Notes: generated from the letters alone by a model not told the origin. Positions 1 to 8,254 are shown, counted from the stretch's first letter. The stretch: DNA of 43,828 bases from Methylovulum sp. (GCA_030653435.1 JAURZI010000064.1:1-43828), one strand, 5' to 3'. Program-made: numbers and translations.

Positions 1-300
1 CCTGGCACGTTGATCGGATCGTTTCGGTTAATGTCGATAAAATGATTGCTAATGGCCTTACTACCTTTTCCGTAATTGCTAATCCTACGCTATTCTAACC
101 CTTTATAATGAGGGATAGCAGAAAGACCGACAGACTCCTAGCACACCCGGACTCTGGGCACTTGACGCCGTTTGTGCAGCTTCTGCTGTATCGGGATCCA
201 TCATTAGGTTGGCCTATTGTCTGCACAGCACGTCAGCCACTTCCCTACCAACAACACCTGTGGGCTCGTAATGGGAGTGGCTGGCCGCCGCCATATCCAT
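1..300. other. Left-edge region without a supported gene
   Basis: No convincing gene is seen. A plus-strand frame is open from base 3 to a TAA at 96-98 (about 31 residues ending NPTLF) and could be the last codons of a gene that begins outside the window, but it is too short to recognise. A 64-codon frame at 108-302 has neither a good ribosome-binding site nor a protein-like composition. A TATAAT hexamer lies near 102-107 without a clear -35 partner. Confidence 0.3.
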
Positions 301-344
301 AAAAACGGCGCTACCGTAGCCGTTAAGTTCGACTACGGTAGCGC
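301..344 (-). terminator. Intrinsic terminator of the DUF883 gene
   Basis: A 12-bp perfect inverted repeat (308-319 with 333-344, 13-nt loop) lies just downstream of the minus-strand gene that ends at 362. Read on the minus strand, the hairpin is followed by CCG and five T residues (305-301), the form of a rho-independent terminator. It probably ends the transcript of the DUF883 and BON genes. Confidence 0.8.
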
Positions 345-361
345 ACCTCATGGTTAACGGT

Positions 362-592
362 TCAACGACCACTCAGCAGCCGACTCAGTAGAAAACCAGC
401 CGCCACTGCAATACCGATTGAGGATATGGGGTTGTCCCGGACATAGCCGCTACAATTATCCACCAGCCGATGTTCAGCTTTTTTCAGTTGTTCGCCTTGC
501 TCGCCAAGCGCATCTGCGGCATGGCTGGCGGCAGAGGCAATATTATCGACCACTTCATGGGCGGAGGTGAATGCATTGTCTATAGTTTTCAT
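362..592 (-). CDS. DUF883 (ElaB/YqjD-like) membrane-anchored stress protein
   Basis: A 76-residue protein. Residues 1-50 form an amphipathic, Ala/Glu-rich helix. The C-terminus has the hallmark of DUF883: a short VRDNP segment followed by one glycine-containing membrane helix (about residues 55-72) and a basic end (SGR). E. coli relatives such as ElaB and YqjD are stationary-phase inner-membrane proteins, and YqjD binds ribosomes; whether that applies here is unknown. An AAGGAA Shine-Dalgarno precedes the ATG. It lies 13 bp downstream of the BON lipoprotein gene on the same strand and is probably cotranscribed with it. Confidence 0.85.
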   Translation of the reverse strand: MKTIDNAFTSAHEVVDNIASAASHAADALGEQGEQLKKAEHRLVDNCSGYVRDNPISSIGIAVAAGFLLSRLLSGR

Positions 593-605
593 AGTAATTC
601 CTTGA

Positions 606-920
606 TTATTTCAGTTGAATACTGTTTTTGACCGACTTGACGCCGCTAATGCTACGTGCGACAGCAACCGCTTTAGTGATCTCGGCCTGGGTTTTCACGA
701 AACCGCTTAGTTGAACATCACCCTTAAAGGTTTCAACATTGATTTCGAGAGGGCTTAACATAGGATCATCCAGGATCGCTGCCTTAACCTTAGTGGTGAT
801 AAAGCTGTCGTCAAAATACTCTCCCGTCCCTTCCTGAGTCGGCGTCGACGAACAAGCCGCCGCAGTAAGTAAGGCCAAGGCCACAAAAATTGCGGCAAAA
901 AATTTAGTAACATGTTTCAT
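606..920 (-). CDS. BON-domain lipoprotein
   Basis: A 104-residue exported protein. The chosen ATG at 920 has a GGAGA ribosome-binding site 6 nt upstream; an in-frame upstream start at 938 has none. Residues 1-23 are a signal peptide ending LTAAAC, a plausible though not ideal lipobox, followed by a short linker and one BON domain (about residues 35-104; pattern DD.FITTKVKAAIL, VQLSGFV, ARSISGVKSVKN). BON proteins such as OsmY are periplasmic or outer-membrane-associated and respond to osmotic or envelope stress. A copy of the 20-bp motif described in the findings lies 155 bp upstream in the matching orientation. Confidence 0.85.
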   Translation of the reverse strand: MKHVTKFFAAIFVALALLTAAACSSTPTQEGTGEYFDDSFITTKVKAAILDDPMLSPLEINVETFKGDVQLSGFVKTQAEITKAVAVARSISGVKSVKNSIQLK

Positions 921-1074
921 AGGTAAATCTCCAATCAAATGACTATTCGGATAGGTTAAAGAAACGAGCGGAGCTTAGAAATGAGCCATTCATCTTCACC
1001 AGGAGCCAGGTTTTGAGTCAAGACTCAAGCCAGTCAAAACCTGAAAGCTACTGTAGCGGGAAAATCAGCCTTAA

Positions 1075-1094
1075 TCGGTTCGTTAGCGCACATA
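1075..1094 (-). promoter_or_regulatory. Shared 20-bp stress-regulon motif, copy 1
   Basis: On the minus strand this reads TATGTGCGCTAACGAACCGA, matching the consensus TATGTRCGNYRNCGNACMGA seen eight times in the window. It points toward the BON lipoprotein gene, whose start codon is 155 bp away. The core is an imperfect palindrome, suggesting a dimeric regulator. The regulator is unknown. Confidence 0.65.
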
Positions 1095-1145
1095 CAAACA
1101 GAAACCCGTCATCCCTTTTTTAACATGCCTCCCATGTAAACCGGC

Positions 1146-1165
1146 TATGTGCGCTAACGTACAGA
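1146..1165 (+). promoter_or_regulatory. Shared 20-bp stress-regulon motif, copy 2
   Basis: Reads TATGTGCGCTAACGTACAGA and points toward the OmpA-family gene, whose start is 216 bp downstream, the longest spacing of the eight copies. It faces away from copy 1. Confidence 0.65.
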
Positions 1166-1380
1166 CTGGCTTTCATGGTCGCGGCTAACCTGTATCCTAG
1201 ACTTTTGACAACACCCGTTACCTTACCAAGTGTTTGGGTATTGAGGCGCTACAGCCATTAATCATACCGGCACAGGGCCAAAATTAAGCACATTAAGACA
1301 GCCTGCGTACATCCATAAGAAACGCGGTCACGATATGTTTTTATGGGTTTCCATTTTTTATTACACTGAAGGAAAATAAT

Positions 1381-2457
1381 ATGTTGAAGAAAAACTTACT
1401 CACTATAGCGTCATTGGCGGGCATGGGCTTACTGCCATTAGCACAAGCAGCCGATCCATTTTTAGATAATCGCTGGTACATTGCGCCATTCGGCACTTAT
1501 GTCAACACCGGGGGCGACCGCAATGCCGACGATGCCGGCTGGGGTGCCGGCATGGGTGTCGGTAAAATCATCAACGAGCATTTTAATGTCGAGTTAAAAG
1601 GTTTTTACGAAGAATTTGGCGGCTTTAACAAGAGCTCTACCCAGAGCGCCGGCAACTGGGGTCTCGCCGGTGGTACCGCTGACGTGCAGTATTTCTTTTC
1701 CCGCCAAAAATTTGCACCTTATACGGTTGTTGGCTTGGGCGGCATGAACACGCATTTTCGGGGGCGTAATGCCGCAGGCTTTATTGCTGAGGCCGGTGTC
1801 GGTTTTACCTATGAAATTAACGACAACTTCCTGCTCCGCAGTGACGTGCGTTACCGTTACAATAACAATCTATCCCATGTCCAGCCGGGTACAGACCAGT
1901 TTCATGACATGACGGTCAACGTCGGTTTTGTTATTCCCTTCGGCGACAAACCGACATATATGGCACAAGCAGAGGCTCCCATCGCCGATGCGCCAATTGC
2001 CGCCCCGGTTGTTGATTGTTCAACGCTGGATTCAGATGCCGACGGTGTCAACGACTGCATAGATAGCTGCCCTAGAACCCCAGCAGGCAGCACCGTAGAC
2101 AATGCGGGATGCCCGGTCAGGCTGATACTCAAAGGCCAACATTTTAATTATGATTCTGCCGAACTGACCTTGAATGCCAAGGAACTGCTTGATGGCGTTG
2201 CAGAAAGCCTGATCACTTACCCACAGAAAAATGACATTGAAGTCCAGGGCCATACCAGCAGCGAAGGTTCCAATGCCTACAATATGAGATTGTCAGAACG
2301 GCGCGCTGCCTCAGTGGTTGATTACCTTAAAGCCAAAGGTATCAGCAACAAACTCACTGCGACCGGCTACGGCGAAGCCCGACCGATTGCCGACAACGGC
2401 ACGGAAGCGGGCAAATCTGAAAACCGCCGTGTCGAATTGATCTGGATTGAAAACTAA
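1381..2457 (+). CDS. OmpA-family outer-membrane protein
   Basis: A 358-residue outer-membrane protein. Residues 1-23 are a signal peptide ending AQA. Residues about 27-190 are an eight-stranded OmpA-type beta-barrel rich in aromatic/glycine alternation. They are followed by a linker and a calcium-binding-type repeat (DSDADGVNDCIDSCPRTPAG, about 217-236). The C-terminal OmpA/MotB peptidoglycan-binding domain (about 245-358) shows FNYDSAEL, an EVQGHTSSEGS loop and the NRRVELIW end. Such proteins tether the outer membrane to peptidoglycan. AAGGAAAATA precedes the ATG, and a strong terminator follows. The two Cys in the linker may form a disulfide, as in other OmpA proteins. Confidence 0.93.
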   Translation: MLKKNLLTIASLAGMGLLPLAQAADPFLDNRWYIAPFGTYVNTGGDRNADDAGWGAGMGVGKIINEHFNVELKGFYEEFGGFNKSSTQSAGNWGLAGGTADVQYFFSRQKFAPYTVVGLGGMNTHFRGRNAAGFIAEAGVGFTYEINDNFLLRSDVRYRYNNNLSHVQPGTDQFHDMTVNVGFVIPFGDKPTYMAQAEAPIADAPIAAPVVDCSTLDSDADGVNDCIDSCPRTPAGSTVDNAGCPVRLILKGQHFNYDSAELTLNAKELLDGVAESLITYPQKNDIEVQGHTSSEGSNAYNMRLSERRAASVVDYLKAKGISNKLTATGYGEARPIADNGTEAGKSENRRVELIWIEN

Positions 2458-2494
2458 TACTGTTTTAAAACCAACTAGCCATTGTTAAACACTC

Positions 2495-2521
2495 AAACCC
2501 GCTATCAAGCGGGTTTTTTTT
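2495..2521 (+). terminator. Intrinsic terminator after the OmpA-family gene
   Basis: An 8-bp perfect stem (AAACCCGC with GCGGGTTT), a 6-nt loop and a run of T residues through 2521, starting 37 bp after the stop codon. A textbook rho-independent terminator. Confidence 0.93.
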
Positions 2522-2609
2522 ACCACACGTCTCCACTTTATCCGGCCTGGACAAACACCTGCACCGTCAAGACCGCTATCGCTTAGCCGCGCAACGATCC
2601 GCGCTTGTC

Positions 2610-2629
2610 TATGTACGACAGCGTACAGA
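2610..2629 (+). promoter_or_regulatory. Shared 20-bp stress-regulon motif, copy 3
   Basis: Reads TATGTACGACAGCGTACAGA, 101 bp upstream of the second BON lipoprotein gene and oriented toward it. The preceding OmpA terminator makes this gene the start of a new transcription unit. Confidence 0.65.
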
Positions 2630-2729
2630 CCACGCCAGCGCTTACGACTAGAATCAGACTCAGCCTTCGGCTTTAGTTCGCATTAAGTTGGCATCTACTT
2701 TTACCTAACAACACTGTAAGGAATACCCC

Positions 2730-3173
2730 ATGAAAACAACTCATAAATCCCAGCACAACACACTAACGGATCACTGGCTCATCATAGCCTTACTTTCTGT
2801 GGGTCTTGGTTTGGCAGGTTGCCAACAAGAAGGCCCGGCAGAAAAAGCCGGACAAAAAATTGATAAGGCCGCTGAAAAAGTCGGAGCAAAAATTGACGAT
2901 GCCAAGACATCGGTTAACGACCAGGCCGAGATCGCCGAAGACTATATTGATGACGCAATGATTACCCTAAACGTTAAAACGGCAATCGCGAATGATTCCA
3001 TACTAAAGGTTTTTCACATCGACGTGACCACCGTTGAAGGCGTCGTGACCTTAAGTGGCGCAGTCGATTCTGAGTCCAGCCTGGGCAGGGCTATGGAAGT
3101 TGCGAATAGCCAGAAGCATGTCAAATCAGTGCAGACCAAGCTGAGCATTGACGCCCAGCCACAGGGCAAATAA
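2730..3173 (+). CDS. BON-domain lipoprotein with coiled-coil linker
   Basis: A 147-residue lipoprotein. It has an extended N-terminus, a hydrophobic segment (about 17-30) and a classical lipobox LAGC (Cys about 31). A Lys/Asp-rich helical linker with repeating AEKxGxKIDDA units (about 36-70) leads to one BON domain (about 72-142; ITLNVKTAIAN, GVVTLSGAV, NSQKHVKSVQTKL). Expected in the periplasm, anchored to a membrane. AAGGAATACCCC precedes the ATG. Only 2 bp separate its stop from the next gene, so the two are probably an operon. It is a paralogue of the 606-920 protein by domain, but its linker is different. Confidence 0.9.
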   Translation: MKTTHKSQHNTLTDHWLIIALLSVGLGLAGCQQEGPAEKAGQKIDKAAEKVGAKIDDAKTSVNDQAEIAEDYIDDAMITLNVKTAIANDSILKVFHIDVTTVEGVVTLSGAVDSESSLGRAMEVANSQKHVKSVQTKLSIDAQPQGK

Positions 3174-3175
3174 TC

Positions 3176-4090
3176 ATGGCTAATTTACGCTTTCTGGCAA
3201 CCGTCGGCATGCTGTCGCTGCCTGCCGCTTTTGCACAAGCCGATGATGCAAACCACCTCTACAAAACACCTAGCCCTGTAACAACGATACCCACTGAACC
3301 GGTCATCTTACCGACAGGCTTGCTGCCCGCCGGGCATTTATTCAAACCCTTATTGGCCGATCCACGCTGGGCACATTTCTCGGCTTCTTACCGCAATTAC
3401 CAAAACAACAGTTTTGACGGCAACAATATAGCCTCGGTGAGCTTCGGGGAAACCATCCCGTTTTACCGCAGCACCTTCGGGCAATCCAAAGTGCAATGGG
3501 AAACCGGTTTGCAAGCGGGCGTATTTAGCGACTTCAATCTGGATGCGCCATCATCCGATCTGGTCAATACCGACTTTATCGCATCAGTCTATTCAAGCCT
3601 GCGTGCAGGCTCATTTTCTGCGTTTGCCCGGCTATATCACCAGAGTTCGCATCTTGGCGACGAATTTTTGCTAAGCAAGATACACACTAAATTCCAGCGC
3701 GTGAATCTCAGCTACGAAGGCCTCGACTTAAAACTTTCTTATGAACTGCCTTTTGGCGTACGCTTCTATGGCGGCGGTGGCGGCATGTTCGATAGGGAAC
3801 CTTCGACACTTAAACCGTGGATGACGCAATACGGCGTTGAGTTCCGCAGCCCATGGCGCATGGATTTTGCCGCATTACGACCTGTTGTTGCGGTGGATAT
3901 TAAGAATTTTGAAGAAAATAACTGGAATACAGACCTATCCGCCAGAGCCGGTTTTGAATTTGAAAACTTGCAGGTATTAGGCCGTAAACTTCAAATTCTG
4001 GCGGAATACTTTAACGGCCATACGCCTAGCGGACAATTTTATAAAGATAAAGTGGAATATATCGGCGTAGGGGCGCATTATCACTTCTAA
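3176..4090 (+). CDS. DUF1207-family outer-membrane-type protein
   Basis: A 304-residue exported protein with an N-terminal signal peptide (about 1-22, ending AQA). It has the features I associate with DUF1207: LFKPLLADPRWAHFSASY near residue 56, a VSFGETIPFYRS stretch, an AGVFSDFNLDAPSSDLVNTDF block and a LYHQSSHLGDEFLL block. The alternating-residue pattern and terminal Phe (HYHF) suggest an outer-membrane beta-barrel, but the function of the family is not known. It starts 2 bp after the BON lipoprotein gene. No strong Shine-Dalgarno is seen (GGCAAATAATC), consistent with translational coupling. Confidence 0.8.
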   Translation: MANLRFLATVGMLSLPAAFAQADDANHLYKTPSPVTTIPTEPVILPTGLLPAGHLFKPLLADPRWAHFSASYRNYQNNSFDGNNIASVSFGETIPFYRSTFGQSKVQWETGLQAGVFSDFNLDAPSSDLVNTDFIASVYSSLRAGSFSAFARLYHQSSHLGDEFLLSKIHTKFQRVNLSYEGLDLKLSYELPFGVRFYGGGGGMFDREPSTLKPWMTQYGVEFRSPWRMDFAALRPVVAVDIKNFEENNWNTDLSARAGFEFENLQVLGRKLQILAEYFNGHTPSGQFYKDKVEYIGVGAHYHF

Positions 4091-4097
4091 TTAGTAG

Positions 4098-4131
4098 GCG
4101 GCGCTTATCTGTAAACAGGGAGCAGCGCCGC
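4098..4131 (+). terminator. Terminator-like hairpin after the DUF1207 gene
   Basis: An 8-bp perfect stem, GCGGCGCT (4098-4105) with AGCGCCGC (4124-4131), with an 18-nt loop, just after the stop codon. There is no T run, so termination here would be weak or factor-dependent. Confidence 0.4.
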
Positions 4132-4142
4132 ACGCCACAAAA

Positions 4143-4174
4143 CCGGTATTGAGCGCAGTTTTTTTCAATACCGG
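4143..4174. repeat. 9-bp inverted repeat between the DUF1207 and transglutaminase genes
   Basis: CCGGTATTG (4143-4151) pairs with CAATACCGG (4166-4174). The loop contains seven T residues. Both arms lie after the DUF1207 gene; with the previous hairpin it may form a composite terminator. Confidence 0.45.
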
Positions 4175-4256
4175 ATAATATCAAACCGCAGTTTAGGCAT
4201 CCACGCCCAAATGTCGACCCTCCTTTGCCAAGGTTCAGAGCCTAGGATTGATAACA

Positions 4257-5117
4257 ATGCGCCACTTACAAATAAAGCACATAACCACATACCAATACGA
4301 ACAATCTGTAACCTTGCTTCCGCATAAATTACTCTTGCGTCCTCGCGAAGGCCACGACATACGTATCGAATCGTCTGAACTGGACATTTTCCCCGCCCAC
4401 CAACTGCAATGGCAACGCGACGTATACGACAATGCCGTAGCACTGGCCAGCTTTACTGAACCGGGTAACTGCCTCTCGATAAGCAGCCGGATCCTGCTTC
4501 AGCACCTTGATAGCCAACCGCTAAACTTTTTAGTGGCTGATTATGCCGTGTCTTATCCCTTCCAATACGATGCCGCCGAGTGCATTGATTTGATGCCTTA
4601 CCTATCGCCACTGTTTAAGCAAGACCAGCCAGTGCTGGACGCTTGGTTGCGGCAATTCTGGTACGCCGGCCAAAGGGTAGAAACGTATCTCTTACTGGAT
4701 TGGATCAATAAAGCGATTGCGACAGGATTTACCTACCAACAGCGCGAAGAACCCGGCGTTCAGACACCGGCGACCACTTTGGGCAGACAAGCCGGTTCTT
4801 GCCGCGATTTTGCGACCTTGTTCATAGAAGCCTGCCACTACTTGGGACTGGCCGCCCGCTTTGTCAGCGGCTACTTGTTTTCCTCCACGCTCATTGCCGG
4901 CCAGGGCGCAACCCACGCCTGGTCGGAAGTCTATTTACCCGGCGCTGGCTGGAAAGGCTTCGACTCCACCTCCGGCCAAGTGGTCGGCAATGACCATATT
5001 GCCGTTGCAGTGAACCGGCATCCCGAATCGGTGCCCCCGATATCGGGTTCGTTTATAGCCGATCTTCCACAGTCACCGGTCATGAGCGTCGCCGTAGAAG
5101 TCAGCCTGTACCCATAA
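4257..5117 (+). CDS. Transglutaminase-like (papain-fold) protein
   Basis: A 286-residue protein without a signal peptide. The N-terminal part (about 1-80) matches the bacterial transglutaminase N-terminal region (ITTYQYEQSV...LLRPREGHDIRI). The core has the Cys-His-Asp triad: Cys182 in GSCRDFATLF, His220 in THAWSEVYLPG and Asp236 in GFDSTSG. Family members are thought to act as cysteine proteases, amidases or transglutaminases; the substrate cannot be read from sequence. The ATG at 4257 has TAGGA about 9 nt upstream and is preferred to the TTG at 4248. It stands alone between the upstream hairpins and a 334-bp gap. Confidence 0.9.
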   Translation: MRHLQIKHITTYQYEQSVTLLPHKLLLRPREGHDIRIESSELDIFPAHQLQWQRDVYDNAVALASFTEPGNCLSISSRILLQHLDSQPLNFLVADYAVSYPFQYDAAECIDLMPYLSPLFKQDQPVLDAWLRQFWYAGQRVETYLLLDWINKAIATGFTYQQREEPGVQTPATTLGRQAGSCRDFATLFIEACHYLGLAARFVSGYLFSSTLIAGQGATHAWSEVYLPGAGWKGFDSTSGQVVGNDHIAVAVNRHPESVPPISGSFIADLPQSPVMSVAVEVSLYP

Positions 5118-5451
5118 CCAATCTGCTAGACCATGCGAAGTTACCTTAAACACACCACATCAAAGGGTTACGTTGTTTCAACGGCAACCTGAAAAACTTC
5201 AAAGCAACTCCGTTCATTTCGGCAGTGTAACTAAAAAAACGCAGCAGTTTGTTGCGTGGCTACCGTAACAAATCCAATCCCCCCACTTTCAGTTTTGACC
5301 CATTGTCACTTTGTATTCATATCCGATTGCTATAGTGACTCTGGCACATACCTTATGCTGCCAGCGTGACTAAACAACCTATACGCCGCAAATTTGATGC
5401 GCCTAGGTTATATTCAAATAGAAAATACTATAAAAAAGGTTCAAAAAAACA
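5118..5451. other. Intergenic region, nothing recognisable
   Basis: A 334-bp gap upstream of the secreted propeller-like gene. No coding frame, strong hairpin or copy of the 20-bp motif was found. AAAAAAGGT just before 5452 is a possible, weakly spaced ribosome-binding site. Confidence 0.5.
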
Positions 5452-6513
5452 ATGCTATTCCGAACAAAATCTTTCTCCACGAGCACTAAGCTCCTTCTGG
5501 CCTGCATCCTCGGTTTATTGAGTGCACAATCAATGGCTGCCATCACTTACAGCACATGGCCTAGCAGCACAGCCGTGGTCACTGCCGATGGCACCAAACA
5601 ATTTGGCGGCAACCTCAGCGGTTTATTCTACGAACCCGCATTTGGGGCACAACAAGCCGTACTCTGGGCCGTGCAAAATTCACCGTCAAAACTCTATAAC
5701 ATGGTCTGGAGCAGCGCCAGCAACACATTTATCAAGAATACCGCCAATGGTTGGGGATCTGGAAAAACCTTGCGCTATCCTAATGGCACGGGCGCACCGG
5801 ATGCAGAAGGCGTGACCAAAGCCGAGCCTTCGTCAACGGCTATCTACGTCGCCACCGAGCGTGACGGCAGCGGATCAAACCGTTTTAGCGTGTTGCGTTA
5901 TGACACCAGCGGCACTGCCACCACGCTTAATGCCACCCACGAATGGAATTTAACGACTGATTTGCCAACAGTTAGTTCGACCAATCTTGGCTTGGAATCC
6001 ATTGCTTGGGTGCCGGACAATTATTTGCAAACCAATGGCTTTATAGACGAAGGCACAGGTTTGGCTTATAACCCAAACGATTTTCCGTTGCACGGCACGG
6101 GTTTGTTTTTCGTCGGTTTGGAAAAAAATGGCCAAATTTACGCCTACGCGCTCAATTCCGACTCCACTTATGAGCGCGTCGCCACCATCGCCAGCGGCCA
6201 TAGCCAAATCATGGATTTGGCTTTCGACCGCGATAACGCCGTGTTATGGGCGTATTGCGATAACAATTGCAGCAACCGCTCGCATTTGCTCGCCATCGAC
6301 ACAACGGTCGGCTCAGCAACACTGGGCAAATTCATCATCCGCAAGGCTTACAACCGCCCAAGCTCGATGTCCAACATTAACAACGAAGGCATCGCCATTG
6401 CGCCCAACTCAGAATGCGTCAGCAATTTGAAACAGTTCTTCTGGGCCGATGATGCCGAAACCAGCAGCCATGCCATCCGTCGCGGAAAAATTCCTTGCGG
6501 GCCATTGTTTTAA
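5452..6513 (+). CDS. Secreted beta-propeller-like protein (esterase-like phytase type)
   Basis: A 353-residue protein with a clear Sec signal peptide (about 1-30, ending SMAA). Repeated blade-like units (VLWAVQNSPSKLYNM, AIYVATERDGSGSNRFSVLRYD, GLESIAWVPDNYL, GLFFVGLEKNGQIYAYAL, IMDLAFDRDNAVLWAYCDN, NEGIAIAP) resemble the esterase-like-activity-of-phytase and SdiA-regulated beta-propeller families. Two Cys in YCDNNCSN may form a disulfide. Periplasmic or extracellular location is expected. The enzymatic activity is not established, and the assignment to a propeller rests on repeat pattern only. Confidence 0.65.
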   Translation: MLFRTKSFSTSTKLLLACILGLLSAQSMAAITYSTWPSSTAVVTADGTKQFGGNLSGLFYEPAFGAQQAVLWAVQNSPSKLYNMVWSSASNTFIKNTANGWGSGKTLRYPNGTGAPDAEGVTKAEPSSTAIYVATERDGSGSNRFSVLRYDTSGTATTLNATHEWNLTTDLPTVSSTNLGLESIAWVPDNYLQTNGFIDEGTGLAYNPNDFPLHGTGLFFVGLEKNGQIYAYALNSDSTYERVATIASGHSQIMDLAFDRDNAVLWAYCDNNCSNRSHLLAIDTTVGSATLGKFIIRKAYNRPSSMSNINNEGIAIAPNSECVSNLKQFFWADDAETSSHAIRRGKIPCGPLF

Positions 6514-6577
6514 GCTGATATAGACCGGCGGTTACGGCCCATCTTGACAAGCCAAGGGGCCACGCCGTCCACTGGCT

Positions 6578-6614
6578 GTTGTCGAAGCCAGGTTTTACAC
6601 CGCGCTTCGACAAC
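6578..6614. repeat. 10-bp perfect inverted repeat (REP-like)
   Basis: GTTGTCGAAG (6578-6587) pairs with CTTCGACAAC (6605-6614) around a 17-nt loop, with partial extension into ACTGGCT/AGCCCAGT on the flanks. It has no T run. It looks like a dispersed palindromic element or a weak terminator for the 5452 gene. Confidence 0.4.
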
Positions 6615-6888
6615 TCCGTTTCAGCCCAGTGAGCGGCACTCAGCCTTATCCGCAATCAGGCGGCAATAAAAAGGCTTCCGTCTCCCCCGCTTCAAGCCCC
6701 TATCGCTCAACGCATAAAGCATCATCCATAACATGCAATAAATAGCATTCCGTGTTTGGGCGATGCTACCTATGATCATGTCTTCGTTTGAGCAAACGTT
6801 AATTAAACACACTTGAGGAGGAGAGGCCCTGCTAAACTAACAGTGCGTTCGACACTCGAAGCAACTGGGTTCGAGGCTCCATGATGTC

Positions 6889-6920
6889 GCCGCCCGTTGG
6901 CGGCTTTGTTGTTAGTTTTT
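6889..6920 (+). terminator. Terminator-like hairpin
   Basis: GCCGCC (6889-6894), loop CGTT, GGCGGC (6899-6904), then a T-rich tract (TTTGTTGTTAGTTTTT). It has the form of an intrinsic terminator, but the nearest upstream plus-strand gene ends 375 bp earlier. Confidence 0.55.
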
Positions 6921-7013
6921 ATCAAGGTTCGGCGATTTTGCCAAAGTTCTGTGGCAGCACACGCCTGACTATAACGTTACGCTACACAACCCCTTTGACA
7001 AGGAAAATTTGAT

Positions 7014-8135
7014 ATGAAAACACTAAACTGTAAACAGGGCGTTTGCATTGCGCTATTAGCAATCCCGTTTCAAGCAAGAGCAGCTAATATTAATGTTGCA
7101 CCCATAACGGTGTCTGCGGGAACTGCCGCCGCCGCCACACTGTGCCCAAACACTAGTCCCTACCATTATATCGGGGGGAAGATAGACGCGTTTGCGCTGC
7201 CGTCGGATCTTAGCGCGGCAAGTTCCAATTTGAACGCCTATATGGGGACTTTGCCATCAACGATCATGAGCTATGATACCGCCCCCCTATTCAGCCAACA
7301 GGTTGGTGATAGCTTTTATTTACAGCCTGGACGAACGGTTTGTTACGCCATGTTTAAATACGGGATGCAAAAAGCAGTTGGTTTTGCGGACGACCAGTTG
7401 CTTATAGGCACAAGTTCAAACGCGTTCACCACCCCAGTCGCCAGCGTTTCTCCGCCCGTATTACCCAATCACCCCACATCAGTTACCAGAACCTTTGCGC
7501 TGAATGCGGCAGGACGAAATAGGCTCACCAACCTCCTGAGCACCGACCATGTCCTTGATGTCCATCTGCAAGATAATACCAAGCTGGATTATATCGAATT
7601 TTGGGTATGGTACGACCAAACCCCACCGCCATGTACAGGATTGAGCGGGGTAACCGTAGGTTCTAATATTGTGTATACCTTTAAGGGTACGCTTAACGAT
7701 GCGTTTGGAACGTTGCCAATAGGGACGCCATTTACAGGAACACTCACCTACCCCATCCAGGCTATCAACCCGAACCCTGCAAATCCAACCGTTCGTGGCG
7801 ACTATATATCCCAATCCATCACGCTGACCATGGGCGGAAATACCGTGAGCGATAGTGGTGCTGGAATTATCAACGTCTATGACGATACTTATCCGACTGA
7901 CCTTTTCCATTTTTACAATACGAGCGCCGTGAACGGCAACCTCGGTGGGGAAACCTTAGCATCTGGCGCAGGCATCCAGCTAGCATTGCAAGATCTTTCT
8001 AAGACGGCATGGTCAAGTGTTGCGCTTCCAGGCGCGGGATTAACAATGGGGAACCTGACTGCGGGCAATGCCACGTTCGTTGAATTGAATAACGCAAACC
8101 ATACTGCAAATGCCCGTGGCGAGCTTTGCCATTAA
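7014..8135 (+). CDS. Secreted protein of unknown function
   Basis: A 373-residue protein that I do not recognise. Residues 1-24 are a signal peptide (ending ARAAN). The mature part is Ser/Thr/Asn/Gly-rich with few charges. Residues about 40-205 form one block ending in an aromatic LDYIEFWVWYDQTPPPC stretch. Residues about 210-373 resemble the extended beta domains of secreted PEP-CTERM-type proteins (YTFKGTLNDAFGTLPIGTPFTGTLTYP) but lack a PEP-CTERM tail. Four Cys in the mature protein could pair as disulfides. AAGGAAAATTTGAT provides the ribosome-binding site. It may be cotranscribed with nothing: long gaps lie on both sides. Confidence 0.6.
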   Translation: MKTLNCKQGVCIALLAIPFQARAANINVAPITVSAGTAAAATLCPNTSPYHYIGGKIDAFALPSDLSAASSNLNAYMGTLPSTIMSYDTAPLFSQQVGDSFYLQPGRTVCYAMFKYGMQKAVGFADDQLLIGTSSNAFTTPVASVSPPVLPNHPTSVTRTFALNAAGRNRLTNLLSTDHVLDVHLQDNTKLDYIEFWVWYDQTPPPCTGLSGVTVGSNIVYTFKGTLNDAFGTLPIGTPFTGTLTYPIQAINPNPANPTVRGDYISQSITLTMGGNTVSDSGAGIINVYDDTYPTDLFHFYNTSAVNGNLGGETLASGAGIQLALQDLSKTAWSSVALPGAGLTMGNLTAGNATFVELNNANHTANARGELCH

Positions 8136-8224
8136 TGGTCTGTGGGGGATGATGCGGATTTATGTCTCGCTACGGTGTATCCACCACGCTTTTGCAGGAT
8201 AGGCATGCAGAAGCTACACATTTC

Positions 8225-8254
8225 GGGGGGCGACGCTGAAATCCGCAGCCCCCC
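8225..8254. repeat. G/C-rich hairpin between convergent genes
   Basis: GGGGGGC (8225-8231) pairs with GCCCCCC (8248-8254). It lies between the convergent 7014 and 8331 genes and may serve as a bidirectional, T-less terminator. Confidence 0.4.

Larger units (their letters stand above)
921..1380. other. Divergent intergenic region with paired regulatory motifs
   Basis: A 460-bp region between the divergent BON-lipoprotein and OmpA-family genes. It has no supported coding frame. Two outward-facing copies of the shared 20-bp motif (1075-1094 minus, 1146-1165 plus) together form a 14-bp perfect inverted repeat (1081-1094 with 1146-1159). The rest is unremarkable, and no confident sigma70 hexamer pair was identified. 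Confidence 0.6.
6514..7013. other. 500-bp intergenic region with inverted repeats
   Basis: Between two secreted-protein genes. No supported coding frame. It carries the 10-bp inverted repeat at 6578-6614 and the terminator-like hairpin at 6889-6920 listed separately. AAGGAAAATTTGAT before 7014 provides the next gene's ribosome-binding site. Confidence 0.5.

Noticed and set aside
108-302. 64-codon open frame at the left edge
   Set aside because: No ribosome-binding site, no recognisable domain, unusual composition; probably chance.
6865-6880. TGGGTTCGAGGCTCC-like stretch resembling a tRNA T-arm
   Set aside because: The flanking bases do not form a T-stem or acceptor stem, and no anticodon arm is present.
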